Shown: piece after piece, positions 1 through 6,542 of the stretch | How positions within the stretch are numbered: position 1 is the first letter of the stretch | How the letters are laid out: each line of letters begins with the position of its first letter | Virus record (IMG/VR): IMGVR_UViG_3300047095_000688 | Span: 1 to 39,455 of that record | Length of the DNA: 39,455 bases | Direction: 5' to 3' (one strand) | Source: a virus | The notes under the pieces: generated by a model | Seen by the model: the letters and a program-made list of their open reading frames with translations, nothing else | Databases searched by the model: none | What the model was told of the DNA's origin: nothing | Translations under genes and position numbers: made by a program

Positions 1-161
1 CGGCTTTCGCCAGTATTGTATCGTTGCCCACTACCCAGCCATAGACAAACTATGGACGTAAAAAAACCACGACTATCGGGCGCGGGGCTATCCGCTTCGA
101 GAGGTGTGTTCAGCACCTGAGCGAAAGGATAATCCCGATTAAGTACGGTTGTCAAATTCAT
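1..161 (-). CDS. Partial leftward ORF at the window edge, function unknown
   Basis: An ATG at 161 follows a purine-rich ribosome-binding stretch (GAGAGAAG) at good spacing and opens a frame that runs off the left edge. The visible N-terminus begins MNLTTVLNRDYPF and shows no recognised domain. The start touches the stop of a five-codon ORF (ATG 176, TAA 164-162), so translation may be coupled to upstream ORFs. It is the last visible gene of the leftward early operon. A run of seven T lies inside it, and the frame beyond the run reads oddly while another frame there reads like protein (VYGWVVGNDTILAKA). A frameshift or sequencing slip is therefore possible. Function cannot be assigned. Confidence 0.45.
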   Translation of the reverse strand, partial: MNLTTVLNRDYPFAQVLNTPLEADSPAPDSRGFFTSIVCLWLGSGQRYNTGES

Positions 162-178
162 TTATTCTTCTCTCATGA

Positions 179-214
179 TTAGGCCACCTCTGCATTTTGT
201 CTAAAGTCGTTCAT
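179..214 (-). CDS. 11-codon micro-ORF with strong Shine-Dalgarno (possible leader peptide)
   Basis: The frame ATG 214 to TAA 179 encodes MNDFRQNAEVA. It is preceded by AAGAAGGAGAACCACA, one of the best ribosome-binding sites in the window, placed directly after the methyltransferase stop at 229. Two nucleotides after its stop lies a four-residue ORF whose stop abuts the ATG of the next gene at 161. This chain suggests translational coupling or a leader peptide. There is no homology evidence, and it could also mark a mis-assembled or truncated gene start. Confidence 0.35.
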   Translation of the reverse strand: MNDFRQNAEVA

Positions 215-228
215 TGTGGTTCTCCTTC

Positions 229-1734
229 TTAATAAGTAGTTAATTTCAAAAGAATCGTATCAATGCTGGTTCCTGAAAATTCATTCTCGTAGACTTTTGA
301 CCATTCATGCTTCAGTCCCTCCACGATTAATTTGTTTCTATACCCGGTCGGTAAAACAGCAATCAAGATTCCATCTTTGCTTAGTAAGCTTGCGGCGTGC
401 TTAACATGCGCGATTGCACGCCCTTCGCTAAATGGTGGATTCATGACGATGCGATCGAATTTTATTGCGATGCTGAAAGTTAAAAAGTCTTGGTTATGAA
501 CAACATTGAAGCCTTTTGCTTTCAGAACTTCGCAATGCAGTTTGCTGATCTCAACGCAGGTGGTAAATCCCTTGGGCATGTAATCAGCAATGCCGCCTTG
601 ACCTGCCGAAGGCTCCAGGCAAAGATCGATGCCGTCGCGTATCTGCGCAATTGCCACTGCATCACGAGCAACATTTTCTGGCGTCGGGTAATATTGATGG
701 GATCTTTGCTCGGGGATCATTCCGGTGCGGCAAATCTCATCCACGACGATATCCGCCTGATAATCGAATATGAAATGATCTTTTTCAAATACGCCGCCGA
801 TGTACTGCAATACTCGTTTCACTGCATCGGAATAGTTTGACGCCCAGCATCTGCGCCCGTAATTTTCAAATCTCAAACGAAGCAATTCGCCGACAACCTT
901 GAAACTGAGCAAATCGTAATTAAGATCGAATTCCTTTGGCTGCTTCTTCGGAGGCGTCCGAAACTCGTTCGGAATCGCATGCGGGTGAAGGTAAGCGAGC
1001 GTCTGATTCAGCCGGTATGCTATTTGCGGGTGAACCTCCATGTGCGCCGTACCTTTTTTGTACAGTCTGATTTTCCACGCGCCGCCATCGAAGCGGTACC
1101 ACTTCCCATCCAGCGGTAATCGATTAATATCGCTGTACGTTGTCTGCGAATCGGAGCATTCACGTCCCATGAATTTTGCTATCACAACACGCAAATCATG
1201 GATGTATTCTGATTTCCGATAATCAATCGAACAATATGACCGCATATAACCCATGATGAAACGCTTGCCGAATCCCTGCGGTTCATTGGTTATGTGCGAA
1301 TGCGATAAATTACTGAATATCCCGTCGACACGCTCCGCTAAAAACATCTCGCGGCTGCCGATCAAGCTTTTCATCGTATCGAACACAATCCCGCGCTCGA
1401 ATGCCGGTGTTTTATGCTTTCTTATTTGCTCATGCCATTCATTGCGCTTTTTTGCGGGCATGTGATCTAGCACGTCGGTCATCTTGATCGTTTTGCTCCA
1501 GAACTCCGCGTCAAGCGCTTTGATTGCTTTCTCCGGCTGGAATATCTCGTGAGTGCTGTACGACGGCCCCCTGCAATCATTAGCGGCAGCGGCGCTGAAG
1601 TAATAATCTATGGCGTCGCTATCCAGCGCATTTTTTACTGCAATGATTCGCTCTTTCCGATTTTCGTAATCGCCGAACAGCGCATCGATTGGGCTGTACA
1701 GATCAATATCTGATTGTTGATTCCGAGTTAACAT
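229..1734 (-). CDS. DUF4942-type N6-adenine DNA methyltransferase
   Basis: 501-residue protein with two parts. The N-terminal ~350 residues match the DUF4942 layout found in front of phage methyltransferases. The C-terminal part is a Rossmann methyltransferase with SAM-binding motif I LEPSAGQGG (about residues 373-381) and catalytic motif IV NPPF (about 431-434), the pattern of amino-group adenine methylases. The N-terminus includes a YYPTPENVA segment just before motif I, typical of this class. It probably methylates phage DNA to evade host restriction or to regulate replication. It lies downstream of recT in the leftward early operon, separated by 21 bp, and has no clear Shine-Dalgarno sequence, so it may rely on readthrough coupling. 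No cognate restriction gene is visible. The family call is firm; the target site is unknown. Confidence 0.88.
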   Translation of the reverse strand: MLTRNQQSDIDLYSPIDALFGDYENRKERIIAVKNALDSDAIDYYFSAAAANDCRGPSYSTHEIFQPEKAIKALDAEFWSKTIKMTDVLDHMPAKKRNEWHEQIRKHKTPAFERGIVFDTMKSLIGSREMFLAERVDGIFSNLSHSHITNEPQGFGKRFIMGYMRSYCSIDYRKSEYIHDLRVVIAKFMGRECSDSQTTYSDINRLPLDGKWYRFDGGAWKIRLYKKGTAHMEVHPQIAYRLNQTLAYLHPHAIPNEFRTPPKKQPKEFDLNYDLLSFKVVGELLRLRFENYGRRCWASNYSDAVKRVLQYIGGVFEKDHFIFDYQADIVVDEICRTGMIPEQRSHQYYPTPENVARDAVAIAQIRDGIDLCLEPSAGQGGIADYMPKGFTTCVEISKLHCEVLKAKGFNVVHNQDFLTFSIAIKFDRIVMNPPFSEGRAIAHVKHAASLLSKDGILIAVLPTGYRNKLIVEGLKHEWSKVYENEFSGTSIDTILLKLTTY

Positions 1735-1755
1735 TTTGTTTGAAGGGCTTCGGTA

Positions 1756-2568
1756 TTATTCGATTTCAAGCGACTCAGGATTGTCTTTTTCTTTCTTTTC
1801 AGGCGTCGGGGTTTCTTCCTGTTTAGCCTGATTCGCTGCCGGTTGAGGATCGGTAGGCTTTGTTTCGTTGGCTTCGCCTTCGATTATTTCGCCGGTTGAT
1901 TCGTCAACAGGTTGTTGTGGAGTATTTTTTAACTCATCAATATCAACAGAATATGTCCCATCAGAACTTTTCTTTGCTTCAAAAACATCGGCGGCTTCGT
2001 CAGCGGTCATTAACCCCATCGACAACTCAGGAGCGTAAGCGCGAACCCACCATGCACCAGCGCGATACATGAGCATTTGTTGTGGTATTGATTTCCATTT
2101 GCTGCCATTTTTTTCGTACCATCCTTCTTTCTTTGCGATGGAAATAGTTACATCCGATCCAACCAGTTTTTCACCTGTTGAGTGCTCTATTGCCCATGCT
2201 CGGCATCCCCAACTATCATTTCCTTTGTCTCCAAAAAACTCGAAACGGATAGCGGAGAAACGACCGCACATATTCGCTGTTGCGATTAAGTATTGTGATG
2301 ACCATGACGGTTTTCCATACACAATGACTAGGTTTTGCATAACCATCAACGGATCGCCACCAATTCGTTGAGCTAGGTTTAGTGCGATCATGCAGTTACC
2401 AACATTGTTTTGATAGTCTTTTGGCACCAACGACGATGACGCAAAGCCTTTGGCTATACGCTGCATCAATTCAAACGATTGCAGGTTAAAAAATCCAGCT
2501 TGTACTTGCGGCATTAATGATTCCGCTGGCTTTTGCTGTTTTAATTCCGCTAAATTTGCTGCTGCCAT
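1756..2568 (-). CDS. recT: RecT-family single-strand annealing protein
   Basis: 270-residue protein of the RecT family. It anneals complementary single strands during phage recombination, normally working with an exonuclease. The core reads through QNNVGNCMIALNLAQRIG, the PSWSSQYLIATAN segment and the C-terminal core IPQQMLMYRAGAWWVRAYAPEL, all typical RecT signatures (about residues 50-185). The tail after residue ~200 is acidic, Pro/Glu/Lys-rich and low complexity. A good ribosome-binding site (AAAGGAGA) precedes the ATG. The gene sits four bases after the nuclease gene that supplies the likely partner exonuclease, so the pair forms a Red-like system of RecE/RecT type rather than lambda Exo/Bet type. 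Confidence 0.93.
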   Translation of the reverse strand: MAAANLAELKQQKPAESLMPQVQAGFFNLQSFELMQRIAKGFASSSLVPKDYQNNVGNCMIALNLAQRIGGDPLMVMQNLVIVYGKPSWSSQYLIATANMCGRFSAIRFEFFGDKGNDSWGCRAWAIEHSTGEKLVGSDVTISIAKKEGWYEKNGSKWKSIPQQMLMYRAGAWWVRAYAPELSMGLMTADEAADVFEAKKSSDGTYSVDIDELKNTPQQPVDESTGEIIEGEANETKPTDPQPAANQAKQEETPTPEKKEKDNPESLEIE

Positions 2569-2571
2569 TTT

Positions 2572-3387
2572 TCAATCTCCTTTAAATGTGCATGATTTGT
2601 AACGTGGACAGTACTTGTCACTACAAAGCAGTGATTTTGGATTGGGATAAAACCGGCCAGTCCGGAACATATCCGCAGCGAATTCGATCAAGCCGGGGTT
2701 GTCCTGGTCGCCGGTCATGATTCGTTTTGCATTGCTTATGGTTCCGGTTGCTATTTCTGCCGCGCCTTTTGTTTTGAGACCGATGATTTCGGCTTCCGAT
2801 GTGATCGATTCGCCGGTTGTGTGCTCGAACAGCAACTCATAAGTCCCAACCTGAGCACCGTGTCCTTTGGTAACCGCAACGCCTTTTTGCACCGCTGCCG
2901 ATCCGCTTTTGAGGTCAGCGATACCAATCCCGTGCGATGATTTTTTGATGCGCGCCCGATCCATCGTGCCGGTCAGGCGGATAACCGTGTTATTGCCACA
3001 ATCGATGTCTAGCGGCTTGGTTTCCATTTCCACGGCAACAAAGTGATATTTCGGCGAAACTTCGCCGCAATATTTGGTGAGTAGCGATATGCCGATGCTT
3101 TCAGCGTCCCGCATTGTGAGATCGTCCTTTGCCGGGTCAAATTCGTTTTCCGGATCGCGCAACTTGTCCACCAACACACCGGCCGCGTCATTTGCGGTGA
3201 CCGTATCGCCGGAAATGCGCGCCTGATCGAATGCCGCAGAACCGGCATGAATTGCTGTTCCGAGCGCCGCCCGTAGCCCTACCGTGTTCTTCATGCCAAG
3301 CAGATGGATTCCCTCGAATCTGTAAGCGCAGTCGAATAGACCAGCCCACGCTGATGCCCTAATCGTTATTGATGGTTCACTCATCAT
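2572..3387 (-). CDS. PD-(D/E)XK RecB/Cas4-type nuclease with Fe-S-like cysteines
   Basis: About 271 residues. The PD-(D/E)XK core is visible as TGTMDRAR (acidic motif II) followed by IADLKSGS (D-x-K motif III), the order seen in RecB, AddB and Cas4 nucleases. One cysteine near the N-terminus (FDCAYRFEG) and three at the C-terminus (C-x4-C-x5-C, CSDKYC then CPRYKSC) match the arrangement of a 4Fe-4S cluster in AddB and Cas4. It probably makes 3' single strands for the adjacent RecT. Three ATGs stand in a row (3390, 3387, 3384) behind GGGAGGAAG; 3387 gives the best spacing. A longer upstream frame to 3480 exists but overlaps the preceding gene and lacks a ribosome-binding site. It overlaps the upstream gene's end by 11 bp. 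Confidence 0.82.
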   Translation of the reverse strand: MMSEPSITIRASAWAGLFDCAYRFEGIHLLGMKNTVGLRAALGTAIHAGSAAFDQARISGDTVTANDAAGVLVDKLRDPENEFDPAKDDLTMRDAESIGISLLTKYCGEVSPKYHFVAVEMETKPLDIDCGNNTVIRLTGTMDRARIKKSSHGIGIADLKSGSAAVQKGVAVTKGHGAQVGTYELLFEHTTGESITSEAEIIGLKTKGAAEIATGTISNAKRIMTGDQDNPGLIEFAADMFRTGRFYPNPKSLLCSDKYCPRYKSCTFKGD

Positions 3388-3667
3388 CATCTTCCTCCCA
3401 ATACTTACGCTCTTCGATAAATCCATCACGCCACGCTTCGTATTTGTATCGCTCCGTTCCAATTGAATACGGGTTATCAATCAGTTCTTTGTCATTTTGA
3501 TAGGCAAGCTCGCCAAGACGTGTTGCGTGCGCAATAAGCAAAGCTCTTTTTCTGATAATTATTTGTGTCATTGCAAGATGCAAGGATTCCGAAAGAGAAA
3601 ATCGCTCTTTCAAACACCAAGCCACGTCACAGAGAAAAAACCAATTCAACTTGCAAATGATGATCAT
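3377..3667 (-). CDS. Small Rmf/CrpP-like phage protein
   Basis: About 96 residues. The C-terminal half carries a pattern like that of ribosome modulation factor and CrpP-like proteins: A-x-x-LGELAYQND, then NPY, then EAWRDGF. Such proteins are small, basic-to-mixed and RNA- or ribosome-associated in the cases studied. The start at 3667 is preferred because AAGGA lies eight bases upstream; an internal ATG at 3572 would leave just the conserved 64-residue part but has a poor ribosome-binding site. The C-terminus is very acidic (WEEDDDE). Its stop overlaps the start of the nuclease gene, so the two are probably translationally coupled. The family link rests on motif resemblance only. Confidence 0.6.
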   Translation of the reverse strand: MIIICKLNWFFLCDVAWCLKERFSLSESLHLAMTQIIIRKRALLIAHATRLGELAYQNDKELIDNPYSIGTERYKYEAWRDGFIEERKYWEEDDDE

Positions 3668-3703
3668 TTTTTCAATCCTTCCCAATATCATGCTCATTTG
3701 GTT

Positions 3704-3862
3704 TCAAAACCCAAAGTAATTAAAAACTTGTTCCCAACACATTTCCGCCACCAGGTACGCGCCGATTATTGCCGCCAGAGACACGGGCCACGATCCGAAT
3801 TCGTCATCATTGCCGCTTTTCATAATTACACCTCGATCCCGTTTAGAAGCAAAATTAATCAC
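3704..3862 (-). CDS. Small predicted membrane protein of the early leftward operon
   Basis: GTG start at 3862 gives 52 residues and overlaps the previous stop in a GTGA arrangement, with GGAGGTGA just upstream. An alternative ATG at 3823 has its own GAGGTG site and would give 39 residues. The middle (WPVSLAAIIGAYLVAEMCW) could form one transmembrane helix. No family is recognised. Its place second in the operon suggests an early host-directed accessory role, but this is inference. Confidence 0.55.
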   Translation of the reverse strand: MINFASKRDRGVIMKSGNDDEFGSWPVSLAAIIGAYLVAEMCWEQVFNYFGF

Positions 3863-4008
3863 CGGATCACCTCCACGCGAACACAGCAAATCTCGCCCAC
3901 GATCTTGATCGCCTCCATCACAGCGTCCGATGTTGTTTTGAACATCCCCACGTGTTTTCTGACCCCGGACACCGTTCTGATCGTTATTCTGCATTTCAGT
4001 AGTTTCAT
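3859..4008 (-). CDS. Small basic phage protein, first gene of the PL operon
   Basis: The frame from ATG 4008 to TGA 3859 encodes 49 residues (MKLLKCRITIRTVSGVRKHV... SDAVMEAIKIVGEICCVRVEVIR). GGAG lies six bases before the ATG. The end overlaps the next gene by four bases, typical of packed phage early operons. The protein is basic and has a ...TTSDAVMEAI... helix pattern common in small phage ORFs. No function is assigned. A longer reading in another frame across the same DNA (3704-3994) has no ribosome-binding site and a biased composition, so this frame is preferred. Confidence 0.6.
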   Translation of the reverse strand: MKLLKCRITIRTVSGVRKHVGMFKTTSDAVMEAIKIVGEICCVRVEVIR

Positions 4009-4122
4009 GATCGTCTCCAATTAATGCCTGGCTTCCACAGGCTCCACCGAGTGCACGGCTTAAGGAGGTAATCTTTTCAACCTCGTCTACGCTTACGATT
4101 TATGAGTCAGTTGATTGGAGTA

Positions 4123-4165
4123 AATTTACCAAATGGTAAATAATATGTCAATACCAAATGGTAAA
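4123..4165 (-). promoter_or_regulatory. Leftward early promoter PL with two repressor operators
   Basis: On the minus strand, -35 TTGACA (4151-4146), a 17-bp spacer and -10 TAAATT (4128-4123). One operator, TTTACCAAATGGTAAA (4125-4140), lies over the spacer and -10. A second, sharing the core TACCAAATGGTA (4152-4163), overlaps the -35 upstream edge. Arms TACCA/TGGTA are perfect inverted repeats around a 2-bp centre. The same arrangement is found at PR (5604-5646). This should be the CI-repressible promoter of the leftward operon. Confidence 0.85.
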
Positions 4166-4242
4166 CTTTTTATATTGCCCTGCTATTTTCGAGGCGATGG
4201 TTGATTTGGCTGGTTTGCCGGGGGGGGGTGAGTTGGGCGAAT

Positions 4243-4272
4243 TGGGCGAAAAAATTCCGCCCAGGTTTTTTA
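4243..4272 (+). terminator. Possible weak rightward terminator in a non-coding stretch
   Basis: Stem TGGGCG/CGCCCA (4243-4248 with 4258-4263) followed by a T run at 4266-4272 on the plus strand. The interval 4166-4379 holds no convincing gene; it contains this hairpin, a run of nine G (4220-4228) and the leftward terminator. No rightward transcript that would need it is obvious. Confidence 0.35.
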
Positions 4273-4303
4273 ATCGTGATGGAACTTTTTGGATTTTAGG
4301 CAA

Positions 4304-4325
4304 TAAAAAACCCGCCGAAGCGGGT
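4304..4325 (-). terminator. Intrinsic terminator of the cI/moron transcript
   Basis: Read on the minus strand: ACCCGC, loop TTCG, GCGGGT, then TTTTTT. It lies about 55 bp after the stop of the secreted-protein gene and before PL, so it ends the lysogenic transcript. Confidence 0.85.
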
Positions 4326-4379
4326 GGGGTTGGATGTTTGGCGCAGCCACGAATATTATTTCATCGATTATCTAAATAT

Positions 4380-5030
4380 TCATTGTGATATTTTATAAAT
4401 AATATTGTCTCCAGAGCTTTTGATTACCATTATTTCTTTGTTTGGTTCTATAGACTCCATGTACAGCCCAGGTAATGCGGTGTATCCACCGGCACCAGAT
4501 ATGCTTGACCTAAATATCGATTTTCGCAAAACAAATTCGCCGAATGCTGGTTTGTAATCAAAGATCAAGGTATAGCTTAGATTACCAAATGCGCTGGTAA
4601 GAAATGAATAGGGATAATCACTACTATTAGAAAAACCGGTTTTAGTGCTCCTAATGTAATCAATCATTATAATTAATTCCGCGCCATTGAAATAGCCAAC
4701 GCCATCGACATAATTGGACAGATCAGGAAACGACGACAAACCTTCAAAATCAGGGGACGGAAATTCTGCGTTATGCCCAAGAAATGTGTCGATGCAAACA
4801 TTCCCGGAGTTATCGAACCGTGGGAATCCTCCGCTTAATCTAATCTTGTATGTTGAATCAGTTAGTGTTTGAGTTACTGAAAAATTGCTTTGCACTTTAA
4901 TGTTTGTGGTAGAAACATCGCTTAATTGATGATCTTGTGCGCACATTAATCCATTCATCCTAATAGACGTGGCGAGCAATTCTGTTGATATAAACAGAAA
5001 CAACACCGCAGCAACAAGTATCATTTTCAT
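4380..5030 (-). CDS. Putative secreted moron protein between cI and PL
   Basis: 216 residues. The N-terminus has a short basic start and a hydrophobic stretch (LVAAVLFLFISTELLA) ending in small residues: a classic Sec signal peptide with likely cleavage near residue 20-22. The mature part is rich in Ser, Gly, Asn and aromatic residues and looks like a beta-rich periplasmic or exported protein; two cysteines (CAQDHQ and VCIDTF regions) could form a disulfide. No family is recognised. It follows the repressor gene in the same direction and ends at an intrinsic terminator, so it is expected to be expressed in the lysogen, the usual setting for lysogenic-conversion genes. Its DNA looks more AT-rich than the neighbouring recombination genes. 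Function unknown. Confidence 0.75.
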   Translation of the reverse strand: MKMILVAAVLFLFISTELLATSIRMNGLMCAQDHQLSDVSTTNIKVQSNFSVTQTLTDSTYKIRLSGGFPRFDNSGNVCIDTFLGHNAEFPSPDFEGLSSFPDLSNYVDGVGYFNGAELIIMIDYIRSTKTGFSNSSDYPYSFLTSAFGNLSYTLIFDYKPAFGEFVLRKSIFRSSISGAGGYTALPGLYMESIEPNKEIMVIKSSGDNIIYKISQ

Positions 5031-5116
5031 GAGTTAATCCCTTGTATTATTTAGCAAATTATCACTTCCTGCATTTGCAGTATTTATCACAGCACCAATC
5101 CGATAATTGCACAATT

Positions 5117-5569
5117 CTATTCGCCGTTGCCTTCTTTTGTGCTTTCTTCTGTTTTTTTGGCGTCGTATTTGCGCTCAGGTTGATTGATCTCATGAAGTAT
5201 GCGAGCAGATCCGTCGACAAATCTTTTATCAATAAGGCCGGAATATTTAATCAATGTCACTCTTTGCTCATCGACTTCATCGTCAGGTAGCGACAATATA
5301 AATTTTATTAAGTCTTGTTTTTTTGTGTTGCTGGTTTCGAATATTTCTCGGTCGTCTTCTGTGTCGAACCAGCCTTTTTTAAGCTTGAGTTTTTCCTCAA
5401 TCAAATTTTTCATGTCTTCCCCAATTCCCTTGCTTCCCGATGCGTAACGTGAAACAAGACTGGGCGATATTTCTAGGGCGTCGGCCATAGCCACTTGAAC
5501 GCCTTTAAATTGCTCTACAAGTAATTTATTAAATTTTTTATTCCTATGCGGTTTCTTTTCGATGGCCAT
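5117..5569 (-). CDS. CI-like phage repressor (HTH, no peptidase domain)
   Basis: About 150 residues from ATG 5569. Residues ~15-60 form an XRE/lambda-repressor-type helix-turn-helix: VQVAMADALEISPSLVSRYASGSKGIGEDM. The C-terminal half lacks the Ser-Lys self-cleaving domain of LexA/CI, so induction probably follows another route than RecA-stimulated self-cleavage. The tail is charged and low complexity (KKTEESTKEGNGE). It lies between PR and the secreted moron, divergent from the Cro-like gene, and should bind the TACCA-NN-TGGTA operators at PL and PR. The start is uncertain: no Shine-Dalgarno precedes 5569, and an in-frame ATG at 5611 lies within an operator, so translation may start near the mRNA 5' end. 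Confidence 0.82.
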   Translation of the reverse strand: MAIEKKPHRNKKFNKLLVEQFKGVQVAMADALEISPSLVSRYASGSKGIGEDMKNLIEEKLKLKKGWFDTEDDREIFETSNTKKQDLIKFILSLPDDEVDEQRVTLIKYSGLIDKRFVDGSARILHEINQPERKYDAKKTEESTKEGNGE

Positions 5570-5603
5570 ATTTGCATGATCAATTTTAATAACCAATAAG
5601 TAA

Positions 5604-5646
5604 ATAACCATTTGGTATTGACATAAAGATTACCAATTGGTAAATT
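5604..5646 (+). promoter_or_regulatory. Rightward early promoter PR with two repressor operators
   Basis: -35 TTGACA at 5618-5623, 17-bp spacer, -10 TAAATT at 5641-5646. One operator (core TAACCATTTGGTAT, 5605-5618) abuts the -35. The second, TTACCAATTGGTAA (5630-5643), is a perfect 14-bp palindrome covering the spacer and part of the -10. Sequence and geometry mirror PL. The expected start point is at or next to the A of the ATG at 5653. Confidence 0.85.
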
Positions 5647-5652
5647 ACGGCC

Positions 5653-5910
5653 ATGAATAAATTACGACAACACATAAATTCCTTATCTATTGATGAGCAA
5701 AACGAATTTGCTAATTCGTGCGGAACATCAATTAGCTACATAAGAAAAATACTCTCATCAAACGGCAAGCTTTTTTTCGGGCCTGCTATTTGCAGAAGAA
5801 TTGAAGAAAATACTAGCAGTCTTGTAACGCGCAAAGACCTTCGCCCCAACGACTGGCGCGAAATCTGGCCAGAATTAGCCCAACAAGTTAAATCGGATAA
5901 GGCCGCGTGA
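5653..5910 (+). CDS. Cro/YdaS-like regulator, probably from a leaderless mRNA
   Basis: 85-residue DNA-binding protein. The helix-turn-helix (NEFANSCGTSISYIRKILSSNGK) is followed by ICRRIEENTSSLVTRKDLRPNDWREIWPEL, the typical ending of YdaS/Cro-superfamily regulators. It is the first rightward early gene and the functional Cro equivalent, expected to bind the same operators as the repressor. There is no ribosome-binding site: the -10 element ends six bases before the ATG, so transcription should begin at the start codon. Confidence 0.85.
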   Translation: MNKLRQHINSLSIDEQNEFANSCGTSISYIRKILSSNGKLFFGPAICRRIEENTSSLVTRKDLRPNDWREIWPELAQQVKSDKAA

Positions 5911-5979
5911 TTTTTCATGCTTACCAGATTACTAATTTCCACAGACAAAGTAAGGCGAACAAACAATGAGGATCGCTAA

Positions 5980-6447
5980 ATGAAAGACAGATTGAGGACG
6001 ATCAAACAGGATTACCGGGCGCTATTTTTGGCGCTCCAGGCCGATGCAAAAAAATACCCCGGCGGAATCCGAGCGCTGGCTGAAATTATCGGCGTTAATG
6101 GAACAACGCTGGCTAATAACCTGAACCCGGATCACGAGGCATCGCCGCCATCGTTTGCGACGGTACTTGAAGTAATCAATCACGCGCAGGCCAAGTCGGC
6201 TGTTTACACGATAGCCAACCTTGTCGGCCAAGTGCCGATGGATATTCAGGGCTACTGCGATTACAACGAAAAAGACCAGATCAAGCATTTCCTGGGATTG
6301 GTTTCAAGCGCATCCTTGCTGCTCAATCACGGCTCGGAAGCCGCAAAAGATTTCCGTTTCGATGCGCATGAAAAACAGCAATTGCGGCCGCTCCTAATCG
6401 ATCTGATTAAAACATCGGCGCAACTATTTAGATCGCTGAACGATTAA
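5980..6447 (+). CDS. CII-like phage regulatory protein
   Basis: 155 residues. The pattern ALAEIIGVNGTTLANNLNPDHEASPPSFATVLEVI matches the phage CII/CP76 family, whose N-terminal helix-turn-helix is followed by a long helical region. In related phages these proteins activate lysogeny promoters or modulate early transcription. GAGGAT lies eight bases before the ATG. It is second in the PR operon, the usual cII position. Immediately downstream the structured RNA region begins. Which promoter it activates is not evident. Confidence 0.78.
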   Translation: MKDRLRTIKQDYRALFLALQADAKKYPGGIRALAEIIGVNGTTLANNLNPDHEASPPSFATVLEVINHAQAKSAVYTIANLVGQVPMDIQGYCDYNEKDQIKHFLGLVSSASLLLNHGSEAAKDFRFDAHEKQQLRPLLIDLIKTSAQLFRSLND

Positions 6448-6488
6448 ATGATTAACCATCACTACCTCCCTAGTGAATGCACACCGCA

Positions 6489-6530
6489 GCGACCAACGCA
6501 TAAAGCATCATGCGTAGTTCGGATGGTCGC
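6489..6530 (+). ncRNA. 5' compound hairpin of the structured-RNA region
   Basis: GCGACCA (6489-6495) pairs perfectly with TGGTCGC (6524-6530). Directly stacked inside, ACGCAT (6496-6501) pairs with ATGCGT (6510-6515), leaving an 8-nt 3' internal bulge and an 8-nt loop. Thirteen uninterrupted pairs on the 5' strand are unlikely by chance. It lies between the CII-like gene and the first tRNA, and may be the 5' domain of a larger RNA or a processing element. Confidence 0.6.
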
Positions 6531-6542
6531 AACTATTTTCAT

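Noticed and set aside
3497-4024. Rightward 175-residue ORF antisense to the small early genes
   Set aside because: It opposes several overlapping leftward genes with good ribosome-binding sites and has no start signal.
4061-4069. TAAGGAGGT in the PL leader, complementary to the ribosomal anti-Shine-Dalgarno on one strand
   Set aside because: No start codon is near it on the plus strand and a 9-base match is expected about as often as not in a window this size.
4158-4388. Rightward 76-residue ORF over the cI/moron terminator
   Set aside because: No ribosome-binding site, crosses a terminator and the run of nine G, and reads as low-quality protein; the run of G is therefore not treated as a phase-variable tract.
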